From assembly GCF_019635155.1 (NCBI RefSeq), contig NZ_JAHBZY010000014.1, positions 32,094 to 96,093 of the forward strand: a DNA stretch of 64,000 bases, written 5' to 3'. Below are positions 45,921 through 55,594 of this stretch, one piece after another; the stretch's first letter is position 1, and each line of letters opens with the position of its first letter. A program made the position numbers and the translations under genes. Under the pieces are notes generated by a model. The model ran no database searches and was not told the DNA's origin. It saw nothing but the letters and a program-made list of their open reading frames with translations. This DNA is from Nitrosomonas sp. (lineage in GTDB: Bacteria > Pseudomonadota > Gammaproteobacteria > Burkholderiales > Nitrosomonadaceae).

Positions 45921-46709
45921 TTATTCGTCAAGAAGGTTGAAGGCAACCGTATTAAAACCTGCATCAACGTAAGTGATTTCACCCGTAATGCCGCTCGCTA
46001 AATCACTGCACAAGAAAGCAGCGACATTTCCAACTTCATCGATGGTTACATTGCGGCGTAAAGGCGAAACCCTTTCCGTGTAACCCAACAATTTACCGAA
46101 GTTTCCAATACCGGCTGCCGCAAGGGTTTTTATGGGACCTGCGGAAATCGCATTGACCCGTATTCCCTTGGATCCCAAGCTGGAAGCCATGAAACGTACG
46201 TTTGCTTCCAGACTCGCTTTGGCCAAACCCATGACGTTATAGTTCGGCATAACACGGACGGCACCTAAGTAACTCAATGTTAATAACGAACCATTCCGGC
46301 CTTGCATCAAAGGCAAAGCAGCTTTGGCAAGTGCGGAGAAGCTGTAAGCGCTGATGTCATGAGCGATTTTAAAAGCCTCTCGATTGATGCTTTCGAGAAA
46401 ATCCCCGGTTAGAGCTTCCCGTGGTGCAAATGCGATCGAGTGGATAATACAATCAAGACTATCCCAATGTTTCCCAAGGTTTTCAAAACAGAGAGAAATT
46501 TCTGAATCGCTCGCGACGTTACATGGAAATAATAAGTCACTGTCAAATTCAGCCGCTAATTTCCCGACTCTGTCACGAACTTCTTCACCCTGGTATGTGA
46601 AAGCGAGCGATGCGCCTTCACGTTTCATGGCTTTAGCAATGCCGTAAGCGATAGAACGGTTGCTAAGCAATCCGGTGATGAGAACACGTTTATTAGCGAG
46701 AAATCCCAT
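45921..46709 (-). CDS. fabI: enoyl-[acyl-carrier-protein] reductase
   Basis: FabI reduces enoyl-ACP with NADH in the last step of each fatty-acid elongation cycle. The 262-residue protein has the FabI-type Rossmann variant [19 protein letters not shown] and the catalytic Tyr-x6-Lys in [15 protein letters not shown], then [13 protein letters not shown]. It is the classical FabI form rather than FabK or FabV. It is monocistronic, convergent with ppiD and divergent from the peptide-binding gene. Confidence 0.96.
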   Translation of the reverse strand: MGFLANKRVLITGLLSNRSIAYGIAKAMKREGASLAFTYQGEEVRDRVGKLAAEFDSDLLFPCNVASDSEISLCFENLGKHWDSLDCIIHSIAFAPREALTGDFLESINREAFKIAHDISAYSFSALAKAALPLMQGRNGSLLTLSYLGAVRVMPNYNVMGLAKASLEANVRFMASSLGSKGIRVNAISAGPIKTLAAAGIGNFGKLLGYTERVSPLRRNVTIDEVGNVAAFLCSDLASGITGEITYVDAGFNTVAFNLLDE

Positions 46710-46846
46710 GAGTTTTCCTTGTAAAATGGATTAAGTTGATAAATTATAGCGTAAGGGTGGGTATGGGGGAATTCCGTCAAATAGATACGCTATGGATCTT
46801 AAATTCAAAACCACTGAAAAAAATTTTCAATTTTAAGCGTTTAACA

Positions 46847-49036
46847 ATGACAAAGTCGTTAATTTCAATCTGCATAGTGATTGTATTATTTTTTTTGATC
46901 GCTTGTAGCGAGCAAAATTGGAATAACCCTTATACAGCGGATGATGCCGGAAAAAACATTCTTTATACCGTTTTTACGGAACGACCCAAACATCTCGATC
47001 CAGTGCAATCGTATAGTTCCAATGAAATTCAGTTTACTGCGCAGATTTATGAGCCACCCTTACAGTATCATTATCTAAAAAGGCCCTTTGAGCTGATTCC
47101 TGCAACAGCGGTCGAGATGCCGACCGTATCATTCTATGATGAAGCGGGTAATCTACTATCAGCGGATACACCCGTGGCCAATATTGCTTACAGTATTTAT
47201 GAAATTTCTATTAAGCCGGGGATTTATTATCAACCACATCCCGCCTTTGTGAGGAGTCTGAATGGGGATTTTCTTTATCACAGTTTAAGTCAGGAAGCAT
47301 TGGCATCGATATTTACGCTATCTGATTTTTCTCAAACCAGTACGCGGGAGTTGATCGCTGAAGATTATATCTATCAGATTAAGCGACTGGCTCACCCGAA
47401 ATTGCATTCGCCTATCTATGAATTGATGGCGGATTATATTGTGGGACTGAGGGAATATGCGACTGAGTTAAAGCAAGTAATTCAGAATTATCCCTTGAAA
47501 GATACATTTCTTGATCTAAGAAATCATCAATTGGAGGGTGTGCTGGTGGTTGATAAGTATACCTATCGCGTAAAAATAAAAGGCAAATACCCACAATTCA
47601 TCTATTGGCTGGCGATGCCATTTTTTGCACCAATTCCTTGGGAAGCCGATCAATTTTTTTCGCAGAGTGGTTTGATTCAAAGAAATATAACGCTGGATTG
47701 GTATCCAATCGGAACCGGGCCTTATATGCTCACTGAGAATAATCCCAACCTAAGGATGATGTTAGAAAAAAATCCAAATTTTCGTGATGAATATTTCCCG
47801 GCGGAAGGTATGCCAGAAGACGAAGAGAATGGTTTATTAGTGGATGCTGGTGAGAAGTTGCCATTTATCGAAAAAATTGTTTTTACTCGGGAGAGGGAAA
47901 GCATTCCTAGATGGAATAAATTCTTACAAGGGTATTATGATGTGAGCGGTATCGGTTCTGATAGTTTTGATCAAGCTGTGCAATTGGTTAGTCAGGGGGA
48001 AGCGACGGTTACCGATGCAATGGCGGAACAAGGAATTAGACTTGAAACGGCTGTTGCGGTATCGACATACTATGTGGGTTTCAATATGCTGGATCCGGTA
48101 GTTGGAGGTAGAAATAAAGAGGGACGTGAGAGTGCGAGGAAGCTTCGACAAGCGATTTCTCTTGCGGTTGATTATGAGGAATTTATTTCGATTTTTGCGA
48201 ATGGGCGCGGTATACCCGCGCATAGTCCCATATCACCCGGAATTGCCGGGTATCGTGAGGGAAAAGAAGGAATAAATACGATAGTTTATAACTGGATAAA
48301 GGATCAACCGCGGCGTAAATCAATCGAAGTTGCGAAAAAATTGCTTGCAGAAGCCGGTTACCCAAATGGTATCGACCAAAAAACCGGTGCACCGCTAATT
48401 TTGTATTTTGATGTAACTGCCAGAAGCTCTGAAGACCGATCAAAGCTCGATTGGATGCGTAAGCAATTCCAGAAATTGAATATTCAATTGATTATTCGAA
48501 GCACTGATTACAATCGCTTTCAAGATAAGATCCGCAAAGGAAATGCACAGATTTTTGAATGGGGATGGAATGCCGACTATCCGGATCCCGAGAATTTCTT
48601 GTTTTTATTGTATGGACCTCAGAGTAAAGTGGTGAATAGCGGTGAAAACGCAGCCAACTACAGTAATCCGGAATATGATCTTTTGTTTGAGCAAATGAAA
48701 AATTTGGAGAATGGGACCCATCGGCAGCAAATAATAGATCGGATGATTGAGATATTACGCTATGATTCTCCTTGGTTATGGGGATATCACCCCAAAGATT
48801 ATGGCTTATATCATTCATGGTATCAGAATGTTAAGCCCAACAGGCTTTCGAATAATAATTATAAGTATTTTAAAATTGACGCAGTTCAAAGAGCGCAGAA
48901 ACAACGCGAATGGAATGATCCAGTATTGTGGCCAATTATCCTTGTTGTCGCGATAATCGTTGTGGGGCTTGTTCCAGCGATGGTAGCGCTTCGGCGTCGT
49001 GAGCACAGTATTGGTGTTCGTACGTTTCCATCATAA
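46847..49036 (+). CDS. ABC-transporter substrate-binding lipoprotein (family 5) with C-terminal membrane helix
   Basis: The 729-residue protein has a lipoprotein signal with lipobox LIAC and the family 5 solute-binding fold for peptides or nickel chelates (TERPKHLDPVQSYSSNEIQF, later NADYPDPENFLFLLYGPQS). It is unusual in also ending with a hydrophobic helix (LWPIILVVAIIVVGLVPAMV) followed by basic residues, so it may be held at both ends. The start is ATG 46847; an in-frame ATG at 46736 would place 37 residues before the signal. A permease gene follows after 23 bases. Confidence 0.87.
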   Translation: MTKSLISICIVIVLFFLIACSEQNWNNPYTADDAGKNILYTVFTERPKHLDPVQSYSSNEIQFTAQIYEPPLQYHYLKRPFELIPATAVEMPTVSFYDEAGNLLSADTPVANIAYSIYEISIKPGIYYQPHPAFVRSLNGDFLYHSLSQEALASIFTLSDFSQTSTRELIAEDYIYQIKRLAHPKLHSPIYELMADYIVGLREYATELKQVIQNYPLKDTFLDLRNHQLEGVLVVDKYTYRVKIKGKYPQFIYWLAMPFFAPIPWEADQFFSQSGLIQRNITLDWYPIGTGPYMLTENNPNLRMMLEKNPNFRDEYFPAEGMPEDEENGLLVDAGEKLPFIEKIVFTRERESIPRWNKFLQGYYDVSGIGSDSFDQAVQLVSQGEATVTDAMAEQGIRLETAVAVSTYYVGFNMLDPVVGGRNKEGRESARKLRQAISLAVDYEEFISIFANGRGIPAHSPISPGIAGYREGKEGINTIVYNWIKDQPRRKSIEVAKKLLAEAGYPNGIDQKTGAPLILYFDVTARSSEDRSKLDWMRKQFQKLNIQLIIRSTDYNRFQDKIRKGNAQIFEWGWNADYPDPENFLFLLYGPQSKVVNSGENAANYSNPEYDLLFEQMKNLENGTHRQQIIDRMIEILRYDSPWLWGYHPKDYGLYHSWYQNVKPNRLSNNNYKYFKIDAVQRAQKQREWNDPVLWPIILVVAIIVVGLVPAMVALRRREHSIGVRTFPS

Positions 49037-49059
49037 TTGTTAATTAACTTGCTTTAACA

Positions 49060-50037
49060 GTGTTTATATACATCATTCGCCGCATTGTATACGCTATTCC
49101 GATTCTGATTGGTGTCAATCTGCTTACATTTGCTCTTTTTTTTGTTGTCAATACGCCTGATGATATGGCACGGATGCAATTGGGAATTAAATATGTGACT
49201 CCCGAAGCAATCGAAAAATGGAAAAGCGAGCGAGGCTATGATAAGCCGTTATTGTTTAATCGTGATGAAGCAGGGATGGGGAGACTAACCCAGACAATTT
49301 TTTTTGAAAAATCACTGGCAATGTTTGTTCTGGATTTTGGAAGAGCGGACGATGGAAGAGACATTGCAAATGAGATCAAGTCGCGAATGATGCCAAGTCT
49401 GGCCATCGCTCTGCCGGTATTCATTCTTGGATTATTTGTTTATATTTCTTTTGCGTTATTGATGGTTTTTTTTCGTGCAACGAATATCGATTTCTGGGGA
49501 GTGGTTTTGTGTGTGGCATTGATGTCAATTTCCAGTCTGTTTTATATCATCGTTGGGCAGTTTATAGTCAGCAAAGTATGGCATTGGGTGCCGATATCAG
49601 GATTTGGAGACGGGCTGGATGCAATTAAATTTTTACTTCTACCGGTAGTAATTGGAATCATCAGTAGTGCAGGCTCGCACATTCGCTGGTATCGAACAAT
49701 TTTTCTGGAAGAAATGAATAAGGAATATGTTCGTACAGCCAGAGCTAAAGGATTATCTGAGCGCTTTGTTTTATTCAGGCATGTATTAAGAAACGCGTTA
49801 ATTCCGATTCTAACGGGCGCTGTAGTGGTAATTCCTTTATTGTTTTTAGGTAGCTTGCTGGTTGAATCGTTCTTTGGTATTCCCGGTCTTGGGAGTTATA
49901 CAATTGATGCGATTAATTCGCAAGATTTCGCGGTAGTTCGATCGATGGTTTTTTTAGGATCGATTCTTTATATTGTCGGTTTAATATTGACTGATATTTC
50001 ATATACATTTGTTGATCCTAGAATTCGTTTAGCCTAA
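49060..50037 (+). CDS. Peptide-type ABC transporter permease (DppB/YejB-like)
   Basis: The 325-residue membrane protein has the N-terminal RRIVYAIPILIGVNLLTF segment, about six hydrophobic helices and the EAA-loop motif YVRTARAKGLSERFVLFRHV that contacts the ATPase. It ends FVDPRIRLA as dipeptide permeases do. The start is GTG 49060. It pairs with the upstream binding protein, but no second permease or ATPase gene follows; the next 158 bases are promoter-like and lead to tRNA genes. The partner subunits must be encoded elsewhere or are lost. Confidence 0.88.
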   Translation: MFIYIIRRIVYAIPILIGVNLLTFALFFVVNTPDDMARMQLGIKYVTPEAIEKWKSERGYDKPLLFNRDEAGMGRLTQTIFFEKSLAMFVLDFGRADDGRDIANEIKSRMMPSLAIALPVFILGLFVYISFALLMVFFRATNIDFWGVVLCVALMSISSLFYIIVGQFIVSKVWHWVPISGFGDGLDAIKFLLLPVVIGIISSAGSHIRWYRTIFLEEMNKEYVRTARAKGLSERFVLFRHVLRNALIPILTGAVVVIPLLFLGSLLVESFFGIPGLGSYTIDAINSQDFAVVRSMVFLGSILYIVGLILTDISYTFVDPRIRLA

Positions 50038-50152
50038 GAAATGTTGTAAATCGATGTAATCATCCAATTGTTATTATGTTTTCCTAAAGGCTATATAATA
50101 AAATGAATGCTTTTTTAGCGGACCGATTTTTGTGAATCTGAGTAGAACTTAA

Positions 50153-50181
50153 TTGACTTATGGCTACAATCTATTCATAAT
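50153..50181 (+). promoter_or_regulatory. Sigma-70 promoter of the tRNA-tuf operon
   Basis: TTGACT at 50153-50158 and CATAAT at 50176-50181 are separated by 17 bases, five of six matches each. The predicted start is near 50188, eight bases before tRNA-Tyr. It likely serves tRNA-Tyr, tRNA-Gly, tRNA-Thr and tuf. Confidence 0.75.
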
Positions 50182-50195
50182 TGCCGATTTCTTTT

Positions 50196-50280
<85 letters not shown>

Positions 50281-50367
50281 GGTTATGAAAGTGCTAAGAA
50301 TGATTGCGGCTCGGTTTTTTTGTTGGGGAGTCTAATTATTCTCGCATGTTGTGTATAAGTTATAAGT

Positions 50368-50441
50368 GCGGGTGTAGCTCAATGGTAGAGCAGAAGCCTT
50401 CCAAGCTTACGACGAGGGTTCGATTCCCTTCACCCGCTCCA
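50368..50441 (+). tRNA. tRNA-Gly (anticodon TCC)
   Basis: A 74-base cloverleaf: acceptor GCGGGTG/CACCCGC, anticodon loop CTTCCAA (anticodon TCC) and encoded CCA. The anticodon stem shows four clean pairs (AAGC/GCTT) and a G-A mismatch at the outermost position. Confidence 0.95.
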
Positions 50442-50481
50442 GTTGATGTTGTATATCAAATGGTTGTGATTGTAAATGCTT

Positions 50482-50556
<75 letters not shown>

Positions 50557-50606
50557 TAGGTTGTATGATGGATTGATATGGTTTAAGCGCGCAAAGGGGA
50601 AACATA

Positions 50607-51797
50607 ATGGCAAAGAGTAAATTTGAGCGGTCGAAGCTACACGTGAATGTGGGAACGATAGGGCATGTGGATCACGGGAAGACGACGCTGACGGCGGCGA
50701 TAACGACGATATTGACGAAGAAGTTTGGCGGCGAGGCGAAGAGTTATGATCAAATTGATTCGGCGCCGGAGGAAAGGGCTCGAGGCATTACTATCAATAC
50801 AGCGCACGTGGAATATGAAACCGCCAATCGCCATTATGCGCATGTTGACTGTCCTGGTCATGCGGATTATGTGAAGAATATGATAACGGGAGCAGCGCAG
50901 ATGGATGGAGCGATTCTGGTCGTTTCTGCAGCGGACGGACCGATGCCCCAAACGCGTGAGCATATTCTGTTGGCCCGCCAAGTAGGCGTACCTTACATCA
51001 TTGTGTATATGAACAAAGCGGATATGGTTGATGATAAGGAATTGATCGAGTTGGTGGAAATGGAAATCCGCGAATTGCTATCTAAATACGAATTTCCTGG
51101 TGATGACACGCCGATCATTATAGGGTCGGCTTTAAAAGCATTGGAAGGTGACCAAAGTGAAATTGGCGAACCATCCATCCTGAAGTTAGCGGAAGCGTTG
51201 GATAGTTATATACCACAACCTGAGCGAGCAATTGATGGTGCGTTCATTATGCCGGTGGAAGATGTTTTCTCGATATCGGGTCGCGGAACCGTTGTGACCG
51301 GTAGGGTGGAGAGAGGGATTATCAAAGTAGGCGAAGAGATAGAGATCGTTGGATTAAAACCGACGCTGAAGACAGTATGTACGGGCGTGGAAATGTTTCG
51401 CAAGTTGTTGGATCAAGGCCAAGCCGGAGACAATGTTGGGGTATTGCTGCGTGGAACGAAGCGGGAAGAAGTTGAGCGTGGGCAGGTGCTGGCAAAGCCG
51501 GGTAGCATATCCCCTCACACAAAATTCACGGCCGAGATTTATGTATTGAGTAAGGAAGAAGGCGGAAGACATACGCCATTTTTTCCAGGTTACCGTCCAC
51601 AGTTTTATTTTAGAACAACAGACGTGACGGGGGCGATTGAATTACCGGCGGGCACAGAGATGGTGATGCCTGGAGATAATGTATCGGTGACAGTGAATTT
51701 AATAGCACCAATTGCGATGGAAGAAGGGTTGCGGTTTGCAATACGAGAAGGCGGCAGGACTGTTGGGGCCGGCGTCGTCGCAAAAATTATTGAATGA
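50607..51797 (+). CDS. tuf: elongation factor Tu
   Basis: EF-Tu delivers aminoacyl-tRNA to the ribosome as a GTP complex. The 396-residue protein has the G motifs [23 protein letters not shown] and NKADMVDD, domain II ([13 protein letters not shown]) and domain III ending [18 protein letters not shown] precedes the ATG. The first 150 bases are richer in G/C-ending codons than the rest of the gene, which could mark gene conversion with another tuf copy. The position after tRNA-Tyr-Gly-Thr is that of tufB. Confidence 0.98.
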   Translation: MAKSKFERSKLHVNVGTIGHVDHGKTTLTAAITTILTKKFGGEAKSYDQIDSAPEERARGITINTAHVEYETANRHYAHVDCPGHADYVKNMITGAAQMDGAILVVSAADGPMPQTREHILLARQVGVPYIIVYMNKADMVDDKELIELVEMEIRELLSKYEFPGDDTPIIIGSALKALEGDQSEIGEPSILKLAEALDSYIPQPERAIDGAFIMPVEDVFSISGRGTVVTGRVERGIIKVGEEIEIVGLKPTLKTVCTGVEMFRKLLDQGQAGDNVGVLLRGTKREEVERGQVLAKPGSISPHTKFTAEIYVLSKEEGGRHTPFFPGYRPQFYFRTTDVTGAIELPAGTEMVMPGDNVSVTVNLIAPIAMEEGLRFAIREGGRTVGAGVVAKIIE

Positions 51798-51876
51798 TTC
51801 TGTGAAAATATTTTGTTTGGAACAATAATTGTTTTGTTAATTCTTCGTTAGTGATAGAAAAAGAGTTCAGAGGTAT

Positions 51877-51952
51877 AGGCCAGTAGCTCAATTGGCAGAG
51901 CGTCGGTCTCCAAAACCGAAGGTTGGGGGTTCGATGCCCTCCTGGCCTGCCA
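51877..51952 (+). tRNA. tRNA-Trp (anticodon CCA)
   Basis: A 76-base cloverleaf: acceptor AGGCCAG/CTGGCCT, anticodon stem TCGGT/ACCGA with loop CTCCAAA (anticodon CCA) and encoded terminal CCA. It lies between tuf and secE, the conserved bacterial order. Confidence 0.97.
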
Positions 51953-52046
51953 CATTTGTCATGGAGCATTTTTACAAGCAAAATCACGAAGCTTTTGCTG
52001 GTGATGCATGAGATCAATAAAAATAAATCCAGAGGGTTAAATTGTT

Positions 52047-52394
52047 GTGATGAATAAGTTAAAGCTCGTGCTTGTAGTCACTTTTATCGTGATGGGCATT
52101 GCAGGTTTCATTTACCTGAATGAAAGCGCCATGGTTATCCGTGTTTTGTCCATTCTAATAGGGTTGATTCTCGCTGCAATCACAGCACGGTTTACAACTC
52201 AGGGGCAAGATTTTTTCGTGTTTTGTAAAGAATCAATTGAAGAAACAAAGAAGGTAGTTTGGCCAAACCGGAAAGAGACACTTCAAACATCTGGTGTGGT
52301 TTTTGCGTTTGTTATTGCAATGGCTTTATTTTTATGGCTTATAGACGCTGCATTAATGTCTCTCGTGAAACTTATGATGAATCAAGACACTTGA
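52047..52394 (+). CDS. secE: preprotein translocase subunit SecE
   Basis: SecE is the small essential membrane subunit of the SecYEG channel. The 115-residue protein has three membrane helices, as in the enterobacterial form, and the conserved amphipathic segment EETKKVVWPNRKETLQTS before the last helix. The start is GTG 52047 or the adjacent ATG 52050; AGAGGG at 52031-52036 favours the GTG by spacing. nusG follows after 21 bases. Confidence 0.95.
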   Translation: MMNKLKLVLVVTFIVMGIAGFIYLNESAMVIRVLSILIGLILAAITARFTTQGQDFFVFCKESIEETKKVVWPNRKETLQTSGVVFAFVIAMALFLWLIDAALMSLVKLMMNQDT

Positions 52395-52415
52395 TGTGTT
52401 CTCTCAGAGGAAAGA

Positions 52416-52949
52416 ATGAGTAAGAAATGGTATGTGGTTCACGCTTATTCGGGGTATGAGAAAAGTGTACAACGCGCATTAAAAGATCGAATTGACCGAG
52501 CAGGGATGCAGGATAAATTTGGTCAAATTTTGGTACCGGTGGAAGAGGTCATCGAGATGAAAAGCGGTCAGAAGAATATTACTGAACGAAAATTTTTTCC
52601 CGGTTATGTGTTGGTTGAAATGGAAATGTCAGATGATACGTGGCATCTGGTGAAGAACACAGAAAAAGTGACAGGATTTGTTGGTGGCTCAGCGATGAAG
52701 CCGACGCCGATCAGTCAAAAGGAAGTTGATAGTATCCTGCATCAAATCCAAGAAGGGGTGGAAAAGCCCAAACCGAAGATTCTGTTTGAAATTGGTGAGG
52801 CGGTGCGTGTAAAGGATGGGCCGTTCACAGATTTTCACGGTAATGTGGAAGATGTCAATTACGATAAGAGTAAACTACGAGTATCTGTTTCAATTTTTGG
52901 TCGGCCGACTCCAGTAGAGTTAGATTTTAATCAAGTAGAAAAGACTTAA
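52416..52949 (+). CDS. nusG: transcription termination/antitermination factor NusG
   Basis: NusG binds RNA polymerase, suppresses pausing and bridges to Rho or ribosomal S10. The 177-residue protein has the NGN domain ([32 protein letters not shown]) and the C-terminal KOW domain ([20 protein letters not shown]). The length is standard. AGAGGAAAG precedes the ATG. Confidence 0.97.
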   Translation: MSKKWYVVHAYSGYEKSVQRALKDRIDRAGMQDKFGQILVPVEEVIEMKSGQKNITERKFFPGYVLVEMEMSDDTWHLVKNTEKVTGFVGGSAMKPTPISQKEVDSILHQIQEGVEKPKPKILFEIGEAVRVKDGPFTDFHGNVEDVNYDKSKLRVSVSIFGRPTPVELDFNQVEKT

Positions 52950-53009
52950 TTTTTTTTAGGACTTTGAGGGTTTTCAAACTTTCTTAAGTTTTAAATTTAT
53001 AAACGGGGA

Positions 53010-53025
53010 GAATGGATAGCCATTC
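53010..53025 (+). promoter_or_regulatory. Candidate L1-control hairpin in the rplK leader
   Basis: GAATGG (53010-53015) and CCATTC (53020-53025) form a 6-base stem with ATAG loop, 25 bases before the rplK start codon and directly behind GGGGA. Ribosomal protein L1 represses the rplKA mRNA in other bacteria by binding such a leader. The link is an inference from position. Confidence 0.35.
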
Positions 53026-53050
53026 GTTTGGACCCAGCAAGGAGATTTCT

Positions 53051-53482
53051 GTGGCAAAAAAAATAATTGGTTATATTAAATTACAAGTTCCGGCAGGTAA
53101 GGCAAACCCGAGCCCACCGATTGGCCCCGCATTAGGTCAACGGCAATTGAATATTATGGAATTCTGCAAAGCTTTTAACGCAGCTACGCAGAAGATGGAG
53201 CCGGGGCTACCAGTGCCAGTGATAATTACAGCCTACGCTGATAAGAGTTTTACATTTGTAATGAAAACGACACCTGCTACAGTCTTAATCAAGAAGGCGG
53301 CGGGGGTGGGAAAAGGCAGTTCAAAACCTCACTTGGATAAAGTTGGAAAGTTGACTCGCAGTCAGGCGGAAGAAATAGCAAAAACGAAGATGCCTGATTT
53401 GACAGCAGCTAATATGGATGCGGCAGTTCGTACTATTGCCGGCAGTGCGAGAAGCATGGGCATTGAAGTAGAGGGCATATAA
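53051..53482 (+). CDS. rplK: 50S ribosomal protein L11
   Basis: L11 forms the GTPase-associated centre with 23S rRNA. The 143-residue product begins [20 protein letters not shown] with the usual [21 protein letters not shown] chose GTG 53051 because AAGGAG lies just before it and the conserved N-terminus starts there; an ATG at 53012 would add 13 residues that relatives lack. It is 1 base from rplA. Confidence 0.95.
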   Translation: MAKKIIGYIKLQVPAGKANPSPPIGPALGQRQLNIMEFCKAFNAATQKMEPGLPVPVIITAYADKSFTFVMKTTPATVLIKKAAGVGKGSSKPHLDKVGKLTRSQAEEIAKTKMPDLTAANMDAAVRTIAGSARSMGIEVEGI

Positions 53483-53483
53483 A

Positions 53484-54176
53484 ATGGCACGTTCATCAAA
53501 ACGCTATAGAACCCTTATCGGGAAAGTTGATCGTAATAAAGCCTATCTGATCGAAGAAGCATTGAGGCTTGTAAAGGAGTCGGCAACTGCTAAGTTTAAT
53601 GAATCGATTGATGTGGCGGTTAATTTAGGTATTGATGCTAAAAAATCTGACCAAGCAGTGCGTGGATCGGTTGTTTTGCCTGCTGGCACAGGAAAGACCG
53701 TGCGAGTCGCAGTATTTGCGCAGGGTGACAAGGCTAAGGAAGCGCAGGAGGCTGGCGCGGATATAGTTGGATTTGAAGATCTAGCTGCTGAGATAAAATC
53801 GGGAGTAATAAATTTTGATGTCGCAATCGCGAGTCCAGATGCCATGAGAGTAGTAGGTCAACTGGGGCAAATTTTGGGACCGCGCAGCCTAATGCCAAAT
53901 CCGAAAGTTGGTACAGTGACGACGGATATCGCTGGCGCCGTAAAAAATGCAAAGGCCGGTCAGGTACAGTTTAGAGCTGATAAAACAGGCATTATCCATT
54001 GTACGATCGGTCGCGCTTCGTTTGAAATTGATGCGTTAAAGCAAAACTTATTGGCTCTGATTGATGCACTGAACAAGGCTAAGCCGGCTTCGTCAAAAGG
54101 TATTTATCTAAGGAAAGTATCTATATCAAGCACTATGGGTATTGGTGTGCGAGTAGATCAAACAAATATTGTGTAG
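53484..54176 (+). CDS. rplA: 50S ribosomal protein L1
   Basis: L1 binds the 23S rRNA stalk, aids E-site tRNA release and represses its own operon. The 230-residue sequence starts [20 protein letters not shown] and has [20 protein letters not shown], the [16 protein letters not shown] loop and [20 protein letters not shown]. The length is normal. The long gap to rplJ follows. Confidence 0.97.
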   Translation: MARSSKRYRTLIGKVDRNKAYLIEEALRLVKESATAKFNESIDVAVNLGIDAKKSDQAVRGSVVLPAGTGKTVRVAVFAQGDKAKEAQEAGADIVGFEDLAAEIKSGVINFDVAIASPDAMRVVGQLGQILGPRSLMPNPKVGTVTTDIAGAVKNAKAGQVQFRADKTGIIHCTIGRASFEIDALKQNLLALIDALNKAKPASSKGIYLRKVSISSTMGIGVRVDQTNIV

Positions 54177-54479
54177 CAATAGAACTTTGGGCCACAGCAT
54201 AACAGTTGGTATGTATGTGGATTATCAAAGACCACTGGGGTAATTTTCGAGTAAATAAGCGGTTAGATGCTTCTTACTTGCACAATGTAATTACTTAAAA
54301 ACTTAGCGATTAGAAGTAATGAGTATGAATTGCTGTATTTTTCTAATCGGTGAGTACCCAGCGCAGATGGTGTACCCAGAACAGGATTTTTTCCTGGTTT
54401 AAGGTCGCCAGTTTGTAGTGCTTTGAAGATATATTTCTTTTATCTTTTTAGTGCTATTTTTACTGATGGAGAGTGAACC
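54177..54479 (+). ncRNA. rplJ leader region (probable L10 leader)
   Basis: A 303-base untranslated stretch precedes rplJL, where many bacteria place an L10-binding autoregulatory leader. It contains two copies of GTACCCAG (54354-54361 and 54372-54379) and a hairpin AACAGGA/TCCTGGTT around a T-run at 54380-54399, followed by TTTAAGG. No coding frame is supported. The leader assignment is from position and structure, not from a covariance model. Confidence 0.5.
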
Positions 54480-54995
54480 TTGAGTCTTAATCTTGAAGAG
54501 AAAAAGGCAATAGTAGCGGAAGTAAGTGCGCAAGTTGCAAATGCTAAAGCGATTATTATTGCTGAGTATCGAGGGATAGAAGTTGGTCAAATGACGCAGT
54601 TGAGAGCGAAGACTCGTGAATCTGGAGTTTATTTCCGAGTTGTCAAAAATTCACTGGTGCGTCGCGCTGTTGCTGAAACACCTTATGCAGGATTGGCGAA
54701 GCATATGGTAGGTCCTTTGGTGTATGGCATTAGTGCTGATCCAGTAGCTGCTGCAAAAGTGCTGCATGAATTTTCGAGAAATAACGAAAAATTTGTGATT
54801 AAGATAGGTGCGCTTGGTGAGCATGTCATGTCGATTGGTGAGATTGCTGCACTCGCTTCGTTGCCTAGTCGTGAGGAGTTGCTTTCTAAGTTATTGGGAA
54901 CAATGCAAGCACCTGTCGCCAAATTTGTTCAAACGCTTAATGAGGTACCTGCAAGATTTGTACGTGGTTTGGCTATGGTACGTGATAGCAAGTAG
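54480..54995 (+). CDS. rplJ: 50S ribosomal protein L10
   Basis: L10 anchors the L7/L12 stalk to the ribosome. The 171-residue sequence begins [20 protein letters not shown] and has [20 protein letters not shown] and [13 protein letters not shown]. The start is a TTG at 54480 behind GGAGAG, unusual but required to reproduce the family N-terminus; a weak start fits a tightly controlled gene. rplL follows after 59 bases. Confidence 0.96.
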   Translation: MSLNLEEKKAIVAEVSAQVANAKAIIIAEYRGIEVGQMTQLRAKTRESGVYFRVVKNSLVRRAVAETPYAGLAKHMVGPLVYGISADPVAAAKVLHEFSRNNEKFVIKIGALGEHVMSIGEIAALASLPSREELLSKLLGTMQAPVAKFVQTLNEVPARFVRGLAMVRDSK

Positions 54996-55054
54996 TGTAC
55001 GAATTTCATTTGATCGGATCAAACATAGTTTAAAAAATAACCAGGAGAGAAATA

Positions 55055-55438
55055 ATGGCAGTAACAAAAGATGAAATTTTAGATGCAATTGCAAATATGT
55101 CAGTACTGGAACTGTCGCAATTGATTAAAGAGATGGAAGAGAAGTTTGGAGTATCAGCGGCAGCGGCGGCTGTTGCTGTTGCTGCACCGGCTGCTGGAGC
55201 GAGTGGCGCCCCCGCTGCTGCCGAACAAACCGAGTTTACAGTAATTCTATCGGCTGCAGGTGAAAGTAAAGTGAATGTGATCAAGGTCGTGAGAGCTGTA
55301 ACCGGATTAGGCCTAAAAGAAGCTAAGGATTTGGTTGATGGTGCGCCAAAACCTCTCAAAGAAGGCGTATCTAAGGATGAAGCGACCAGTATTCAGAAGC
55401 AATTGGTAGAAGCTGGAGCAACCTGCGAAATTAAATAA
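55055..55438 (+). CDS. rplL: 50S ribosomal protein L7/L12
   Basis: L7/L12 recruits translational GTPases to the stalk. The 127-residue sequence has the N-terminal dimerisation part ([19 protein letters not shown]), an Ala-rich hinge ([19 protein letters not shown]) and the C-terminal domain with [20 protein letters not shown] and [25 protein letters not shown] precedes the ATG. A hairpin follows before rpoB. Confidence 0.97.
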   Translation: MAVTKDEILDAIANMSVLELSQLIKEMEEKFGVSAAAAAVAVAAPAAGASGAPAAAEQTEFTVILSAAGESKVNVIKVVRAVTGLGLKEAKDLVDGAPKPLKEGVSKDEATSIQKQLVEAGATCEIK

Positions 55439-55456
55439 AAAAATATCGTTTGATCG

Positions 55457-55497
55457 GGCTGGTGCGCAATTCAAGCCACCAGCCTTTGGTATTTTTA
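55457..55497 (+). terminator. Attenuator hairpin between rplL and rpoB
   Basis: GGCTGGTG (55457-55464) and CACCAGCC (55477-55484) form a perfect 8-base stem with a 12-base loop, followed by a T-rich tract TTTGGTATTTTTA. Ribosomal-to-polymerase attenuators at this place let most transcripts end and supply less beta subunit than L7/L12. It could also be an RNase III site. Confidence 0.75.
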
Positions 55498-55594
55498 TAA
55501 ATTGAGTTGATATGTAGATGTGGGCCTTTAAATAATTGAAAATTATTTAGCCTTAACCCCTCGAACCACTATCTTCTTTTCCCGGAGATAATTC

